The notes under the pieces were generated by a model. It saw only the letters and a program-made list of their open reading frames with translations. It made no database searches and was not told the DNA's origin. This document shows, one piece after another, positions 26,798 to 37,146 of a DNA stretch of 64,000 nt (within the stretch, counting starts at the first letter, position 1; each line of letters opens with the position of its first letter). Source of the stretch: Dyadobacter sp. CY345 (GTDB lineage: Bacteria; Bacteroidota; Bacteroidia; Cytophagales; Spirosomataceae); contig NZ_JAKFFS010000003.1 of assembly GCF_021502725.1 (NCBI RefSeq), positions 711,726 through 775,725 of the forward strand. The letters run 5' to 3'. The translations under genes and the position numbers were made by a program.

Positions 26798-28633
26798 ATG
26801 AGGATTTCAAAAAGAGTATTGTGGCTTGGAGCCGTGTGTGTAGGGATGTGGGATTCGCCGGTGATGGCGACAATACAAAAAGAGAAATTAGAAATTATTG
26901 AGTCTGATACGCTCGGAATTGCGGCGGTCGCAGATGAAAATGCGGAAATCCCGGAAATTCCGACGGTTGAGGAGATTGGGTTAACGCCTGCCATTCCGGA
27001 AGAATTATTAAGAGAGCGTTTTGCGAAACTTGAAAAGTCGATTCCTTTGACATATCACAAGTCGTCTCATGAATTTGTCGAATATTTCATCTACAAAAAG
27101 ACAAATTTTACCATCACAATGATGGAAAAAATGCCTTTATATTTCCCTTTATTCGAAAGGACACTTCAAAAATATGGTTTGCCGACAGAGCTAAAATATC
27201 TGTCTATGATTGAGTCAGGTTTGAATCCAACTGCACTTTCTCGTGTAAGGGCTGGTGGACTTTGGCAATTTATGCCTGCAACAGGCCGTGAGTTTGGGTT
27301 ATATCAGGACAGTTATGTCGATGAACGTTTTGAACCTGCCAAGGCAACAGATGCGGCGTGTAGATATTTAAAACAACTTTACAACATATTTGGAGACTGG
27401 GAGCTGGCTTTGGCTTCTTATAACACAGGCCCTGGAAATGTGAAACGCGCGATGAGACGTTCTCATGGAACTACTTTTTGGGGGATTTATAATGCACTTC
27501 CAAAAGAAACAAGATCTTACGTTCCGCAATATGTGGCGATGAACTACATGATGAATTATGGAAATGATCATGGGGTGTACGCACAAAACCCTGAATATCA
27601 GATACCGAATGATACGATCCATATTAACGGTTACATTGACCTTGCAAGCTTCTGTCAGCAAAGCGGAATTGATTTTGCTGAGCTCAACAAACTGAATCCT
27701 CAGTTGACAAAGACAATGCTTCCTGAGCAGACGCGTGATTTTGTTCTTAAAATACCAAGCGTTAAATATACTTATCTGGTTAGCAATAGAAGTGTAATTA
27801 TGGATTCCTGCACACGCAGGTATATCCCGGCAGGAGCAGTTTTAGCCAGTTTTGATAATTCTAAAGGAGCATTTCCTTTTGCTTATGTAAATGGAGACGG
27901 GGAAGGCGAAGAATTTGCTGGCAACACTAAGGTAGTTTCTAAAAAGTCATCTCACACAGTCAGAAGAGGAGAGACTCTGCAATCCATCTCCAAAAAATAC
28001 CGTGTTCAGATTGCGGAGTTAAAAAGATGGAATCGCCTTCGGAGAAATTCATTGCAGAGAGGACAACGATTGGTAGTTTACAAAGATGTAAAAGTTACTG
28101 TCCGACCAACTTTAATTGCTTCTAAAAATGTAGAAAAGGAGCAGGTTAAACCAGATACTACCGTTGAAACAACTTTGGCATCGAACGAAGAGGCGGAGGA
28201 TACAAGTGAAGATTATCAGGAAGAGCCTGTTGTTGTTTCAAAAATTAAGCAAAAAAAATCTTCACATACGGTAAGACGTGGAGAGACGCTTGAATCAATT
28301 TCAAAAAAATATGATGTCGAAATCGCTGAATTGAGAAAATGGAATGGCATACGGAGAAGTGCGATTCAAAGCGGACAAAAATTAATTGTTTATAGAGACA
28401 CCAAAGAAGCATCTACCTCGACACTGGCATTGTCTGCAAAATCACAGCAAGCGCAGAAGGAAGAGTCAAGAAGATCAAGACATATCAAAATGCGTTACCA
28501 TACTGTTCAGCAGGGTGACACGCTTTGGAACATTTCCCTACGTTATGGATTACCAATCGATGATTTGAAAAAGGCGAACAAGATCAGAGGAAATGAGATT
28601 AAACCTGGTATGAAACTCATTGTTTCAAGCTAG
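26798..28633 (+). CDS. Membrane-bound lytic transglycosylase D-like protein with LysM repeats
   Basis: A 611-residue secreted peptidoglycan enzyme. A hydrophobic N-terminus (VLWLGAVCVGM) ends near VMA. The SLT domain spans about residues 85-260, with catalytic Glu139 in SMIESGLNPTALS, then AGGLWQFMPATGREFGL and LALASYNTGPGNV. Three LysM domains follow at about 384-430, 487-533 and 565-611, each beginning HTVxxGxTLxxIS and ending in a K/RLIV-type strand. The first two LysM units are near copies of each other. It cleaves glycan strands to anhydromuropeptides in the periplasm. It is followed closely by ruvA. Confidence 0.93.
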   Translation: MRISKRVLWLGAVCVGMWDSPVMATIQKEKLEIIESDTLGIAAVADENAEIPEIPTVEEIGLTPAIPEELLRERFAKLEKSIPLTYHKSSHEFVEYFIYKKTNFTITMMEKMPLYFPLFERTLQKYGLPTELKYLSMIESGLNPTALSRVRAGGLWQFMPATGREFGLYQDSYVDERFEPAKATDAACRYLKQLYNIFGDWELALASYNTGPGNVKRAMRRSHGTTFWGIYNALPKETRSYVPQYVAMNYMMNYGNDHGVYAQNPEYQIPNDTIHINGYIDLASFCQQSGIDFAELNKLNPQLTKTMLPEQTRDFVLKIPSVKYTYLVSNRSVIMDSCTRRYIPAGAVLASFDNSKGAFPFAYVNGDGEGEEFAGNTKVVSKKSSHTVRRGETLQSISKKYRVQIAELKRWNRLRRNSLQRGQRLVVYKDVKVTVRPTLIASKNVEKEQVKPDTTVETTLASNEEAEDTSEDYQEEPVVVSKIKQKKSSHTVRRGETLESISKKYDVEIAELRKWNGIRRSAIQSGQKLIVYRDTKEASTSTLALSAKSQQAQKEESRRSRHIKMRYHTVQQGDTLWNISLRYGLPIDDLKKANKIRGNEIKPGMKLIVSS

Positions 28634-28665
28634 AAAAGCTATTTTAACGCACATACTATAAATAT

Positions 28666-29256
28666 ATGATTGCCTACGTTGACGGAACAGTAACTTACAA
28701 AGATCCTGCATTTGCCGTTATTGATGTCCAGGGTCTGGGTTACGAAGTTCGTATTTCATTGCAGACATACACTGCTATGCCGGATGTTGGCAAGCGGTGC
28801 AAATTGGTAACCTATCTAAACATACGTGAGGATGCTCATGTGCTTTTCGGTTTTCTGGAAAGTGATGAGAAAAGCCTCTTTTTGGATTTGATCAGTATTT
28901 CGGGTGTAGGGCCATCGACTGCTTTAGTCATGCTTTCCTCCCTTTCGTCGCCGGAAATCCGCCAGGGTATCATCGACGAAGATTTACGTCTGATCCAGTC
29001 TATTAAAGGAATCGGATTAAAAACAGCCCAGCGGGTAATTCTTGAATTAAGTGATAAAATGCGCAAAGATGCAATGCTTACTACGGGTGTGAAAACGCCT
29101 GCAAGTTCGAATAATGCATTGAAAAGCGAAGCTCTGGCTGCCCTGGTGACACTGGGTATTCCGAAGGCGACTGCGGAGAAAAGTTTGGATGTTATCATCA
29201 AACGCGAGGGGTACGAAATTACGGTGGAGCAGTTGATTAAATTGGCACTTCGCTAG
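28666..29256 (+). CDS. ruvA: Holliday junction branch migration protein RuvA
   Basis: A 196-residue RuvA. The N-terminal OB fold is MIAYVDGTVTYK with YEVRIS and YLNIREDAHVLFGF. The two helix-hairpin-helix motifs are LISISGVGPSTAL and IQSIKGIGLKTAQRVILEL. The C-terminal domain III (ALAALVTLGIPKATAEK) binds RuvB. RuvA tetramers hold Holliday junctions for RuvB-driven branch migration. It lies 32 bp after the transglycosylase gene; the link is genomic, not functional. Confidence 0.96.
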   Translation: MIAYVDGTVTYKDPAFAVIDVQGLGYEVRISLQTYTAMPDVGKRCKLVTYLNIREDAHVLFGFLESDEKSLFLDLISISGVGPSTALVMLSSLSSPEIRQGIIDEDLRLIQSIKGIGLKTAQRVILELSDKMRKDAMLTTGVKTPASSNNALKSEALAALVTLGIPKATAEKSLDVIIKREGYEITVEQLIKLALR

Positions 29257-29285
29257 TGAGGATTTTAAATAAATCGCGCAGGAAT

Positions 29286-29363
29286 ATGGAAAGGATTTTT
29301 ACCGTTGCGTCGGATATGTTGACATTGATTATCGAAGAAAACCCTCAAAAAATAAAGTATTAA
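29286..29363 (+). CDS. Possible 25-residue leader ORF upstream of sprA
   Basis: ATG at 29286 opens a 25-codon frame (MERIFTVASDMLTLIIEENP and five more residues) that stops 3 bp before the TTG start of sprA and is in the same frame. There is an AGGA stretch 5 bp upstream of its ATG. It could couple translation to sprA, which starts with a weak codon, or be a chance ORF. No similarity is recognised. Confidence 0.25.
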   Translation: MERIFTVASDMLTLIIEENPQKIKY

Positions 29364-29366
29364 GCT

Positions 29367-32300
29367 TTGTCATCAACGGTTTACTCATTCCTCTTTAAGG
29401 CTATTACGATCTCATCCGGAGCTTTGCTGCTGGCAACGGCTTCTTTTGATAAAACTGAATCTAATTCCGAAGCTCTGGCCGACTGGGCTATACTTGCAGA
29501 TACGATTCCGGATACGACTCGCAGAAATGTTGATCGCTCAGGCAATCAGCTGATCATGCGTTGGAAAGATTTTTATTCCAACAAATTTGCCCAACCCAGG
29601 CCGCGTTCGCCTTTTTATCTCAAAGATCCGGCAAATATTTCCACCAATATTTTACTAGACAGTTCCGGCAAAATTGCTGTTACTGAAAATATTCAGACTC
29701 CATCAGGAAATCTCGATTATCGGGCGCCTGAAAGTATGGATATGGAAACGTATGATAAAGCGTTGGAAGATCGTGCCTTCAAAAGTTTGCTGCGCGAATA
29801 TTCATCGAGGCAAGATGGGAAAAGTGCGATGGGAGCGAGAGGCCTTCTGCCTAAACTTGACGTGCCGCCTGCTTTGTCAAAAATCCTTGGTGACAATTTC
29901 CTTGATTTTAAACCGACTGGTTTCGTGGCGCTGGATATTGGTGTGATGAATCAGTTTATTGATAATCCTGCTCTTCCTATTCGTCAAAGACGTAATACCA
30001 ATTTTATTTTTAATGAACAGATTGCAATTAATTTCAATGCTAATCTGGGAGACAGGCTGGGTTTTCTTACCAATTTTGATACCAAGGCAAGTTTCAATTT
30101 TGAAAATGCTTTAAAACTTAATTATAAAAACCCTGAAGAAAGTTTTCTCCGTAAGATTGAGGCCGGAAATATTAACTGGGCTATTAATAGCCAGCTGATA
30201 CCGGGTGTTCAAAATTTGTTTGGTTTAAAAACTGAATTTCAGTTTGGACGTTTGAGTGCAACTTTTGTCGCATCTCAACAGCGTTCGAGCAAGGAAAGAA
30301 TCGTTTTGCGCGGAGGTGCGCAAAGCCGTGATTTTGAAATTCGCGTTGATAATTATGACGAAAACAGAAACTTTTTCCTGTCTCAGTATTTCAGGAATAA
30401 ATATGAAAGTGCTTTAAGAAACACGCCTCAAATTACGTCCGGAGTTACCGTGACGCGGATGGAAGTTTATGTTACAAACAGAACAACCACAACAGAATCA
30501 CTAAGAAATATTGTCGGTTTCACAGATCTTGGTGAACCTGCTCCTTACAAAACAGGAAATCCAAATATTCAGCCGATTCGTGCGAATCAGCCGGCTGACA
30601 ATGCCACAAACGGGTTATACAAAACACTGACTGATAATCCCGGATTCCGTCAGGTGGATAATGCCAATTCTGCAATCACCAATTTAGGGCTTGAAAAAAC
30701 AGTAGACTACGAATTGTTAAGAGGAGCAAAAAGGCTCATTGCAGAACGTGAATATACTTTCAGTCCACAATTGGGTTTCATTTCCCTTACGACACCACTA
30801 AGAAATGATGAGGTTCTTGCCGTTGCTTACGAGTATACTTTCAACGGAAGGTCATACAAAGTAGGGGAACTGACCGAAGATTACCAGAACCGTCAGGATG
30901 ATGAAGTTATCGCGTTGAAACTGATCAAATCATCTACAATTCGGAATAATACAACATTGCCGATGTGGGATTTGATGATGAAAAACGTTTATACCCTTGG
31001 GACAAGCTCAATTGATAAAACCGGTTTTCAGTTACGCATTATTTACAAAGACGATTTAACCGGTATTGATAACCCAAATTTACAGGAAAGTAATCTTGCC
31101 AATATTCCATTGATTCGTGTGATGGGACTTGACAGGTTAAATCCTGTAAACGATTTGCAGCCGGACGGTAATTTTGACTTTGTTGACGGCGTGACCATTG
31201 ATACAAAAACAGGTCGCGTGTTTTTTCCAGTACTGGAACCGTTTGGCTCTAATCTTAACGCAAGGTTGAGCGAGGATGCGTTTCGTAAAAAATATGTTTT
31301 TAACGAGCTCTATCGCACGACAATGATCGATGCGCAGCAAGTTACAGAACGTAACAAATTTTATATCAAAGGTTCATACCAATCCAGCGGCGGGGCTGAG
31401 GTTTCATTGCCTTATGGCGTTCTGGAAACTTCTGTAACTGTAACATCAGGCGGCGTTCCTTTATCTGCCGGGTCAGATTATATCGTAGAAGCGCAGATAG
31501 GGAGAGTTCGTATTTTGAACGGCAGCGTGATGAATTCAGGACGGGAAATTGTCATTGAATATGAACGTCCGGATATGTTCCAGAACCAGATACGGACGCT
31601 ACTCGGAACGCACCTTGACTATGTTGTTAACCGCGATATCAGTTTAGGTTTAACAGCAATCCGGTATAAGGAAAAACCTGCCGGATTTCTAACCCGCGTA
31701 GCAATCGGAAACGAACCGGTTAACAATACCATGCTTGGCTTTAATGTGAACATCCGCAAAAATGTTCCATTCCTGACGCGTTGGCTTGACGCACTTCCAT
31801 TATTGCAAACCAAGGAAATGTCGAGTATTCAGTTCAAAGCTGAATTTGCGCAATTGTTGCCGGGCGTTTCCAAGGAAGTGAATAACCGCTCTCTTATTGA
31901 TGATTTTGAATCGACAAGAACCGTTTATGATTTGGCAAGACAACCACAAAAATGGCGTTTGTCTGCTGTGCCACCTCAGTATCGTCAGGGATTTGACGGG
32001 AAAACGCTGGATTACGCATACAAACGCGCGAAAATATCAGCTTATGTTATTGACAACCTTTTTGGAGGCGCAGCCGGTTTAGGAGGCGCAGCGCAGTCTC
32101 CAATCAATATCACGGATGATGACCGGAAAAACGTTTATGAAAAATTATATCTTCCAAAAGATATTTTCCCGAATCGTTCGGTCGCAGGTTTGATCAATTA
32201 TCCTCAAAACGTATTGGACATTGCATACTATCCAACTGAACGAGGTATGTATAACTTCAATACTGACCTGGATGCGAATGGACGATTGAAAAATCCAAGA

Positions 32301-35300
32301 CAAAACTTTGGTGGATTAAGCCGGGCTATCACTTCGGACAATGACTTTGATAATGCCAATATTGAAAGTATTGAATTCTGGATGCTGGATCCTTTTGTAA
32401 CAGGACCAAATGGTGTTGTCCGTGACGGATCAGCAAATCCTCAGAATAACACAACGGGCGGTAAGCTTGTTTTCAATTTGGGTGACATTTCGGAGGATGT
32501 GATACCTGATGAGCGTTACAATTTTGAAAATGGCCTTCCGCTTACGGAAAAAATTGTTGGTGAAAATGTTGAGCAAACCGTTTGGGGACAGGTGACAAAA
32601 TCTCAATATCTGATCAATGCTTTCAGTAATGAATCTGGTGCCCGCCAAAAGCAGGATGTTGGTTTGGATGGTTTGAGCAGTGAAGAGGAAAGAACATTTT
32701 TCAAGGAATATCTGGATCGTTTGCCAGCGAATCTTACCGCCGAAGCAAGAGCAAGAATACTCGCAGATCCGTCGGGAGATGATTTTAAATATTTCTTAGG
32801 TGAAGAGCAGGATGCAGAAGATTTAAAAATTCTCGAACGGTACAAAGAATATATCGGTATGGAAAATAACTCTCCTGAAAGTCTTGGAAACTCTTCGCAG
32901 GTAACACCTGCATCGGGAAGTATTCCTGATGGAGAGGATATGAACGTTGATAATACGATCAATGACAACGAGGCATATTATGAATATTCAATTGACCTGA
33001 AACCAAATCAACTGAGTGTTGGTAGCGGTTTTATTGTTGATAAAACCACCACAACCAGTGATGGCGGCACGCAAAACTGGTATTTATTCCGTGTGCCGAT
33101 TAAAGAATTTACCAGTCAGGTTGGAACAATTAATGGATTTAAATCCATCCGTTTCATGCGTATGTACCTGGCAGATTTCCAGCAGCCGGTCGTGCTTCGT
33201 TTTGCGCAGTTGCAAATGATCGGGCAGCAATACCGGAAATATACTTACAATCTGGATGCCGCGGGTTTACAGGAAGTTCCTGAACCTTATGATGCTAAAT
33301 TTACGGTTGGAACTGTGAGTATTGAGGAAAATGGCGTGGCGGTAAATCCGGCAAGCAGCACAGACAAAAAATACATTTATCAATTACCTCCGGGTTGGGA
33401 GCGGGATCAGGATTTTACCCAGAGACCAAGTTTGCAGTTGAATGAGCAGTCGATGAGTCTTTGCGTAACGAATCTTCGTGACGGTGATTCGAGAGCAGTT
33501 TTTAAAAATGTAAATCTGGATCTTTTGTTCCGTAAGCGTCTGCGTATGTATATCCACATGCAGAATGATGATAACGAAAACGGAATGGTTGGCGCTTTCA
33601 TGAGAATTGGAACGGACCTTACTCAGAATTATTACGAAATAGATATTTCAGGCTTGCAGTCGACGCGTGAAAATACCGCGGTTCGTGAAGAAATCTGGCC
33701 AGAAAATAATGAATTGAATATTGCGCTGGACGATTTGATTCGTGCGAAAGCAGAGCGTAATCGCAGTATTGACAAGAATCAAAGTATCCCCTACACGATT
33801 ACCACTAGCGACGGAAGATATAAAATTACAGTTGTTGGTAATCCGGATTTAAGTGCCGTTCGTGTCATGATGATCGGTATGAGAAATCCAAAATCAGCGG
33901 ACGAACGTGCGAAAAGTTTCTGTATTTGGACGGACGAAATGCATGCCGAAGGCTTTGATGACAAGGGCGGCTGGGCAGCAATTGCTCAACTAAACGCCAA
34001 ACTTGCAGATTTTGCAACGGTTACAGCTTCCGGCCGTGTGGAGACTTTTGGGTTTGGAAGTGTGCAGCAACGCATAGGAGAACGCTCCCGTAACCTGACT
34101 ACTGAATATGGTTTTTCTTCTAATATCGCAGTCGATAAATTGTTGCCGCAGCAGTGGGGATTCAGTATTCCTTTGTTTGTAAGTTATGACAGAAGAAATG
34201 TGAAACCGCATTTCGATCCGCTCGATCCTGATACTCCCTTATCGACTTCCCTGGGCAATTTACAGTCTGATGAAGAACGGGATGGATACCGGCGTTTGGT
34301 GGAGGAAAATGCTGTACGGCGAGGTATTAATTTTTCAAATGTCAGGAAAATCAAGATGAAGCCAGGAGCGAAAAATCATTTTTATGATTTTGAAAACTTT
34401 GCCTTTACCTATGCTTTCAGTGACGATACGAGAAGAAATATCCTGACGCAGGAATATTCGCAGCGAATGTATAAGGGTGGAATTGCCTACATATACAGCA
34501 GCCAGCCAAAGCCTTTTGAACCCTTCAAAAACATGAAGGCGACAAACCGCTATGCAGAATTTGTCAGAGATTTTAACTTGACATTGCTTCCCAATATGGT
34601 TTCAATTCGAACTGACGTTGACCGGCGTTTTGCGAGAACGCAGCTTCGAAATTCAGACCTGACAACGGAAGGCATGACGCCGATGTTCGAAAAATATTTT
34701 TGGTTTAACCGTTATTACGATTTCGGATGGAACCTGACGAAGAACATGACGCTGATGTATAATGCTTCTGCGAACGCGATTATCGACGAGCCCCAGGGCG
34801 ACTTGAATACGTCACAAAAAAGAGATTCGCTTTGGAGTAACTTTAAAAATCTGGGCCGGATCAAGAATTTTGATCAGAAAATCAAGCTTACTTATCGCTT
34901 GCCTCTGGATAAAATTCCGCTATTTGACTGGATGACTGCGGATTATTCGCATTCGGTTGGGTACAATTATCAGGCAAATGCATTTGGTCTTATGGATGCT
35001 GATAGTCTTCCTTTTGGTGATATTATCAGGAATAGTCGCGAAAGAGGTATTACTGGAAAGGTGGATTTTGTGATGCTTTATAACAAATTGCGTTACCTGA
35101 AATTTGCCAATACGCCATCAGCACAGCGCAAGAATTTTGCGAGAAGTCCTGGTGACATTGAAGACATCGATTTACGTACAACTGATCTTTTGAAAAATAT
35201 AACCCGTGTTTTGATGACGGTACGTGGTATCAATGTCAGTTATTCCGTGCAGGAAACAACGGCACTTCCGGGTTATTTACGTGCGCCAAAATATTTTGGT

Positions 35301-36545
35301 CTGGATAATGCAAATGCACCCGGACTAGGTTTTGTACTTGGAGAACAAGATCGGAATTTCCAGACGAAAGCTGCGGCGAACGGATGGATTACGAAAAGTA
35401 AGGAACAGAACCAGCCATTCCAGCAAACCATTGCGAAAAACTTTGCAGCCAATACTTCACTGGAACCCTTCAAGGATTTCCGGATGCAGATCGAAGTAAG
35501 GCTGACACGGCAGGATGCTTATCAGGAGTTTTACAGGCCGGACTCGACAGGCGACTTTACACACCAGAACCCGTTACGGAATGGCCAGTTTAGTATGTCT
35601 TTTATGTCTTTTAGAACAGCATTTGCTAAAATGAGAAGAGATAATTCTTCGCCGGTTTTTGATAAATTTATATCATACCGGGCAATTTTGAGAGACCGCC
35701 TTAATGCTGAAAATACCAGTGGCGGCGGGGAGTATAATGAAAATTCTCAGGATGTACTTATTTCTTCTTTCTTCGCAGCATACACTGGAAAGGACCCCGC
35801 GACCGTTCGTACGAATCCATTCCTGAAATTCCCGATGCCAAACTGGGATATCAATTATGACGGTCTGGCAAGACTTCCGGCATTTAAAAGATTGTTCAGC
35901 AGCTTTACAATGAAGCACCGATATTCATCGACTTACAGTGTTGGTAACTTTACTTCAAATCTTGATTACGAAGCATTGTATGTTAACCTGGCAGTAACGG
36001 GTTATCCGTTATCTTCTAAAACAAATTATCTGGGACAGTATGTGCCGGTTTTCTCAATGAGCACCATTACACTTTCGGAAAAATTTGCTCCACTCGTTGG
36101 GGTGACATTCCGTACGCAAAGCAGGATAACGGGAAGCGTAGATTATAACCGGGACAGGACGGTAGCGCTAAATCTATCCAATTCTCAGGTAGCCGAACTT
36201 TTCAATCAGGATGTGACGGTTAATATTGGTTTTACGAAAAATAATGTTCCGCTTCCATTCAAGATTAATGGTGTGAAGAAGAAACTGAAAAACGATATGA
36301 CCATGCAGCTTGGTTTGACTTTCCGTGATACGCGCCATATTCAGCGCAAGTTCGACGGGGAAAATATTCCGATTGCAGGTAACATCAATTTCCAGCTTCA
36401 CCCGACAATCAATTATGTCGTGAACAACAGATTGAGTTGCCAATTCTATTTTGACAGGACGTTTAACGATCCGTTGGTATCTAACTCGTTTTATCGTTCC
36501 AGCACTTCGGGCGGTGTCCAGTTGAAGTTCAATCTGGCGGAATAA
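29367..36545 (+). CDS. sprA: Type IX secretion translocon SprA
   Basis: A 2392-residue outer-membrane protein of the SprA (Sov) family, the giant 36-strand barrel through which type IX cargo leaves the cell (established for Flavobacterium johnsoniae). Length matches the family. A moderately hydrophobic N-terminus serves as signal peptide; the SprA N-terminal region follows with strand-rich segments such as FNFENALKLNYKNPEESFLRKIEAGN written in short β-units, and the C-terminus ends in TSGGVQLKFNLAE. It is also needed for gliding in gliding species. The start is TTG at 29367: the codon two before it is a stop and the next methionine is at residue 64. The type IX cargo at 59526 would use this pore. 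Confidence 0.93.
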   Translation: MSSTVYSFLFKAITISSGALLLATASFDKTESNSEALADWAILADTIPDTTRRNVDRSGNQLIMRWKDFYSNKFAQPRPRSPFYLKDPANISTNILLDSSGKIAVTENIQTPSGNLDYRAPESMDMETYDKALEDRAFKSLLREYSSRQDGKSAMGARGLLPKLDVPPALSKILGDNFLDFKPTGFVALDIGVMNQFIDNPALPIRQRRNTNFIFNEQIAINFNANLGDRLGFLTNFDTKASFNFENALKLNYKNPEESFLRKIEAGNINWAINSQLIPGVQNLFGLKTEFQFGRLSATFVASQQRSSKERIVLRGGAQSRDFEIRVDNYDENRNFFLSQYFRNKYESALRNTPQITSGVTVTRMEVYVTNRTTTTESLRNIVGFTDLGEPAPYKTGNPNIQPIRANQPADNATNGLYKTLTDNPGFRQVDNANSAITNLGLEKTVDYELLRGAKRLIAEREYTFSPQLGFISLTTPLRNDEVLAVAYEYTFNGRSYKVGELTEDYQNRQDDEVIALKLIKSSTIRNNTTLPMWDLMMKNVYTLGTSSIDKTGFQLRIIYKDDLTGIDNPNLQESNLANIPLIRVMGLDRLNPVNDLQPDGNFDFVDGVTIDTKTGRVFFPVLEPFGSNLNARLSEDAFRKKYVFNELYRTTMIDAQQVTERNKFYIKGSYQSSGGAEVSLPYGVLETSVTVTSGGVPLSAGSDYIVEAQIGRVRILNGSVMNSGREIVIEYERPDMFQNQIRTLLGTHLDYVVNRDISLGLTAIRYKEKPAGFLTRVAIGNEPVNNTMLGFNVNIRKNVPFLTRWLDALPLLQTKEMSSIQFKAEFAQLLPGVSKEVNNRSLIDDFESTRTVYDLARQPQKWRLSAVPPQYRQGFDGKTLDYAYKRAKISAYVIDNLFGGAAGLGGAAQSPINITDDDRKNVYEKLYLPKDIFPNRSVAGLINYPQNVLDIAYYPTERGMYNFNTDLDANGRLKNPRQNFGGLSRAITSDNDFDNANIESIEFWMLDPFVTGPNGVVRDGSANPQNNTTGGKLVFNLGDISEDVIPDERYNFENGLPLTEKIVGENVEQTVWGQVTKSQYLINAFSNESGARQKQDVGLDGLSSEEERTFFKEYLDRLPANLTAEARARILADPSGDDFKYFLGEEQDAEDLKILERYKEYIGMENNSPESLGNSSQVTPASGSIPDGEDMNVDNTINDNEAYYEYSIDLKPNQLSVGSGFIVDKTTTTSDGGTQNWYLFRVPIKEFTSQVGTINGFKSIRFMRMYLADFQQPVVLRFAQLQMIGQQYRKYTYNLDAAGLQEVPEPYDAKFTVGTVSIEENGVAVNPASSTDKKYIYQLPPGWERDQDFTQRPSLQLNEQSMSLCVTNLRDGDSRAVFKNVNLDLLFRKRLRMYIHMQNDDNENGMVGAFMRIGTDLTQNYYEIDISGLQSTRENTAVREEIWPENNELNIALDDLIRAKAERNRSIDKNQSIPYTITTSDGRYKITVVGNPDLSAVRVMMIGMRNPKSADERAKSFCIWTDEMHAEGFDDKGGWAAIAQLNAKLADFATVTASGRVETFGFGSVQQRIGERSRNLTTEYGFSSNIAVDKLLPQQWGFSIPLFVSYDRRNVKPHFDPLDPDTPLSTSLGNLQSDEERDGYRRLVEENAVRRGINFSNVRKIKMKPGAKNHFYDFENFAFTYAFSDDTRRNILTQEYSQRMYKGGIAYIYSSQPKPFEPFKNMKATNRYAEFVRDFNLTLLPNMVSIRTDVDRRFARTQLRNSDLTTEGMTPMFEKYFWFNRYYDFGWNLTKNMTLMYNASANAIIDEPQGDLNTSQKRDSLWSNFKNLGRIKNFDQKIKLTYRLPLDKIPLFDWMTADYSHSVGYNYQANAFGLMDADSLPFGDIIRNSRERGITGKVDFVMLYNKLRYLKFANTPSAQRKNFARSPGDIEDIDLRTTDLLKNITRVLMTVRGINVSYSVQETTALPGYLRAPKYFGLDNANAPGLGFVLGEQDRNFQTKAAANGWITKSKEQNQPFQQTIAKNFAANTSLEPFKDFRMQIEVRLTRQDAYQEFYRPDSTGDFTHQNPLRNGQFSMSFMSFRTAFAKMRRDNSSPVFDKFISYRAILRDRLNAENTSGGGEYNENSQDVLISSFFAAYTGKDPATVRTNPFLKFPMPNWDINYDGLARLPAFKRLFSSFTMKHRYSSTYSVGNFTSNLDYEALYVNLAVTGYPLSSKTNYLGQYVPVFSMSTITLSEKFAPLVGVTFRTQSRITGSVDYNRDRTVALNLSNSQVAELFNQDVTVNIGFTKNNVPLPFKINGVKKKLKNDMTMQLGLTFRDTRHIQRKFDGENIPIAGNINFQLHPTINYVVNNRLSCQFYFDRTFNDPLVSNSFYRSSTSGGVQLKFNLAE

Positions 36546-36622
36546 AATTCGATTTGGAAAATACAAACTACATCCTGTAATTTGCGTCTGAAATACGTTT
36601 CAAAACTTACTCTAATTATATC

Positions 36623-37003
36623 ATGAATTTCCCTTCAGAACTAAAGTACACAGAAGATCACGAATGGATCCGTATTGAAGGAGATACGGCATTTATCGGA
36701 ATTACAGATCACGCTCAGAAAGAATTGGGTGATATCGTGTATGTAGACATTAATACAGTTGGGGATTCGCTCGGAAAGGGAGAAGTCTTTGGCTCTGTTG
36801 AGGCTGTTAAGACGGTTTCGGACTTGTTCATTCCGGTTGCCGGAACAGTGACAGAAGTTAACGATGAATTGGACAGTGAACCTGAACTGGTAAACTCTGA
36901 TCCTTACGGACGCGGTTGGATGGTTAAAATAACTTTGGCGAATCCTGAGGACACCGAAGGATTACTTTCTGTTGAAGATTACAAACAATTCATTGGTGCC
37001 TGA
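36623..37003 (+). CDS. gcvH: Glycine cleavage system H protein
   Basis: A 126-residue H protein, the lipoyl carrier of the glycine cleavage complex. The lipoylation lysine is K63 in [12 protein letters not shown]. The start ([15 protein letters not shown]) and the end ([13 protein letters not shown]) match the family. It shuttles the aminomethyl group between the P, T and L proteins in the cytoplasm and can also act in lipoate transfer. The gene lies 77 bp after sprA and is closed by a strong terminator at 37014, so gcvP and gcvT are elsewhere. Confidence 0.97.
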   Translation: MNFPSELKYTEDHEWIRIEGDTAFIGITDHAQKELGDIVYVDINTVGDSLGKGEVFGSVEAVKTVSDLFIPVAGTVTEVNDELDSEPELVNSDPYGRGWMVKITLANPEDTEGLLSVEDYKQFIGA

Positions 37004-37013
37004 TGAAAGATTG

Positions 37014-37040
37014 AAAGCTCCGAAGGGAGCTTTTTTTTTG
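37014..37040 (+). terminator. Terminator after gcvH
   Basis: Stem AAGCTCC/GGAGCTT with a 4-nt GAAG loop followed directly by nine T residues, 11 bp after the gcvH stop. Confidence 0.9.
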
Positions 37041-37146
37041 CCTGTTAAAATAGAAGATATCAAATAGAGAATTTTTCAGACTAAACGGACGAATTTCCTT
37101 CGTTTATTTTTTGGAGTAAATTCATGTATTGCGGTCACAATAATTT

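Noticed and set aside
28836..29201. 121-codon minus-strand frame inside ruvA
   Set aside because: Shadow of ruvA, which is unmistakable on the other strand.
32603..32968. 121-codon minus-strand frame inside sprA
   Set aside because: Antisense shadow of sprA; serine and arginine rich without domain features.
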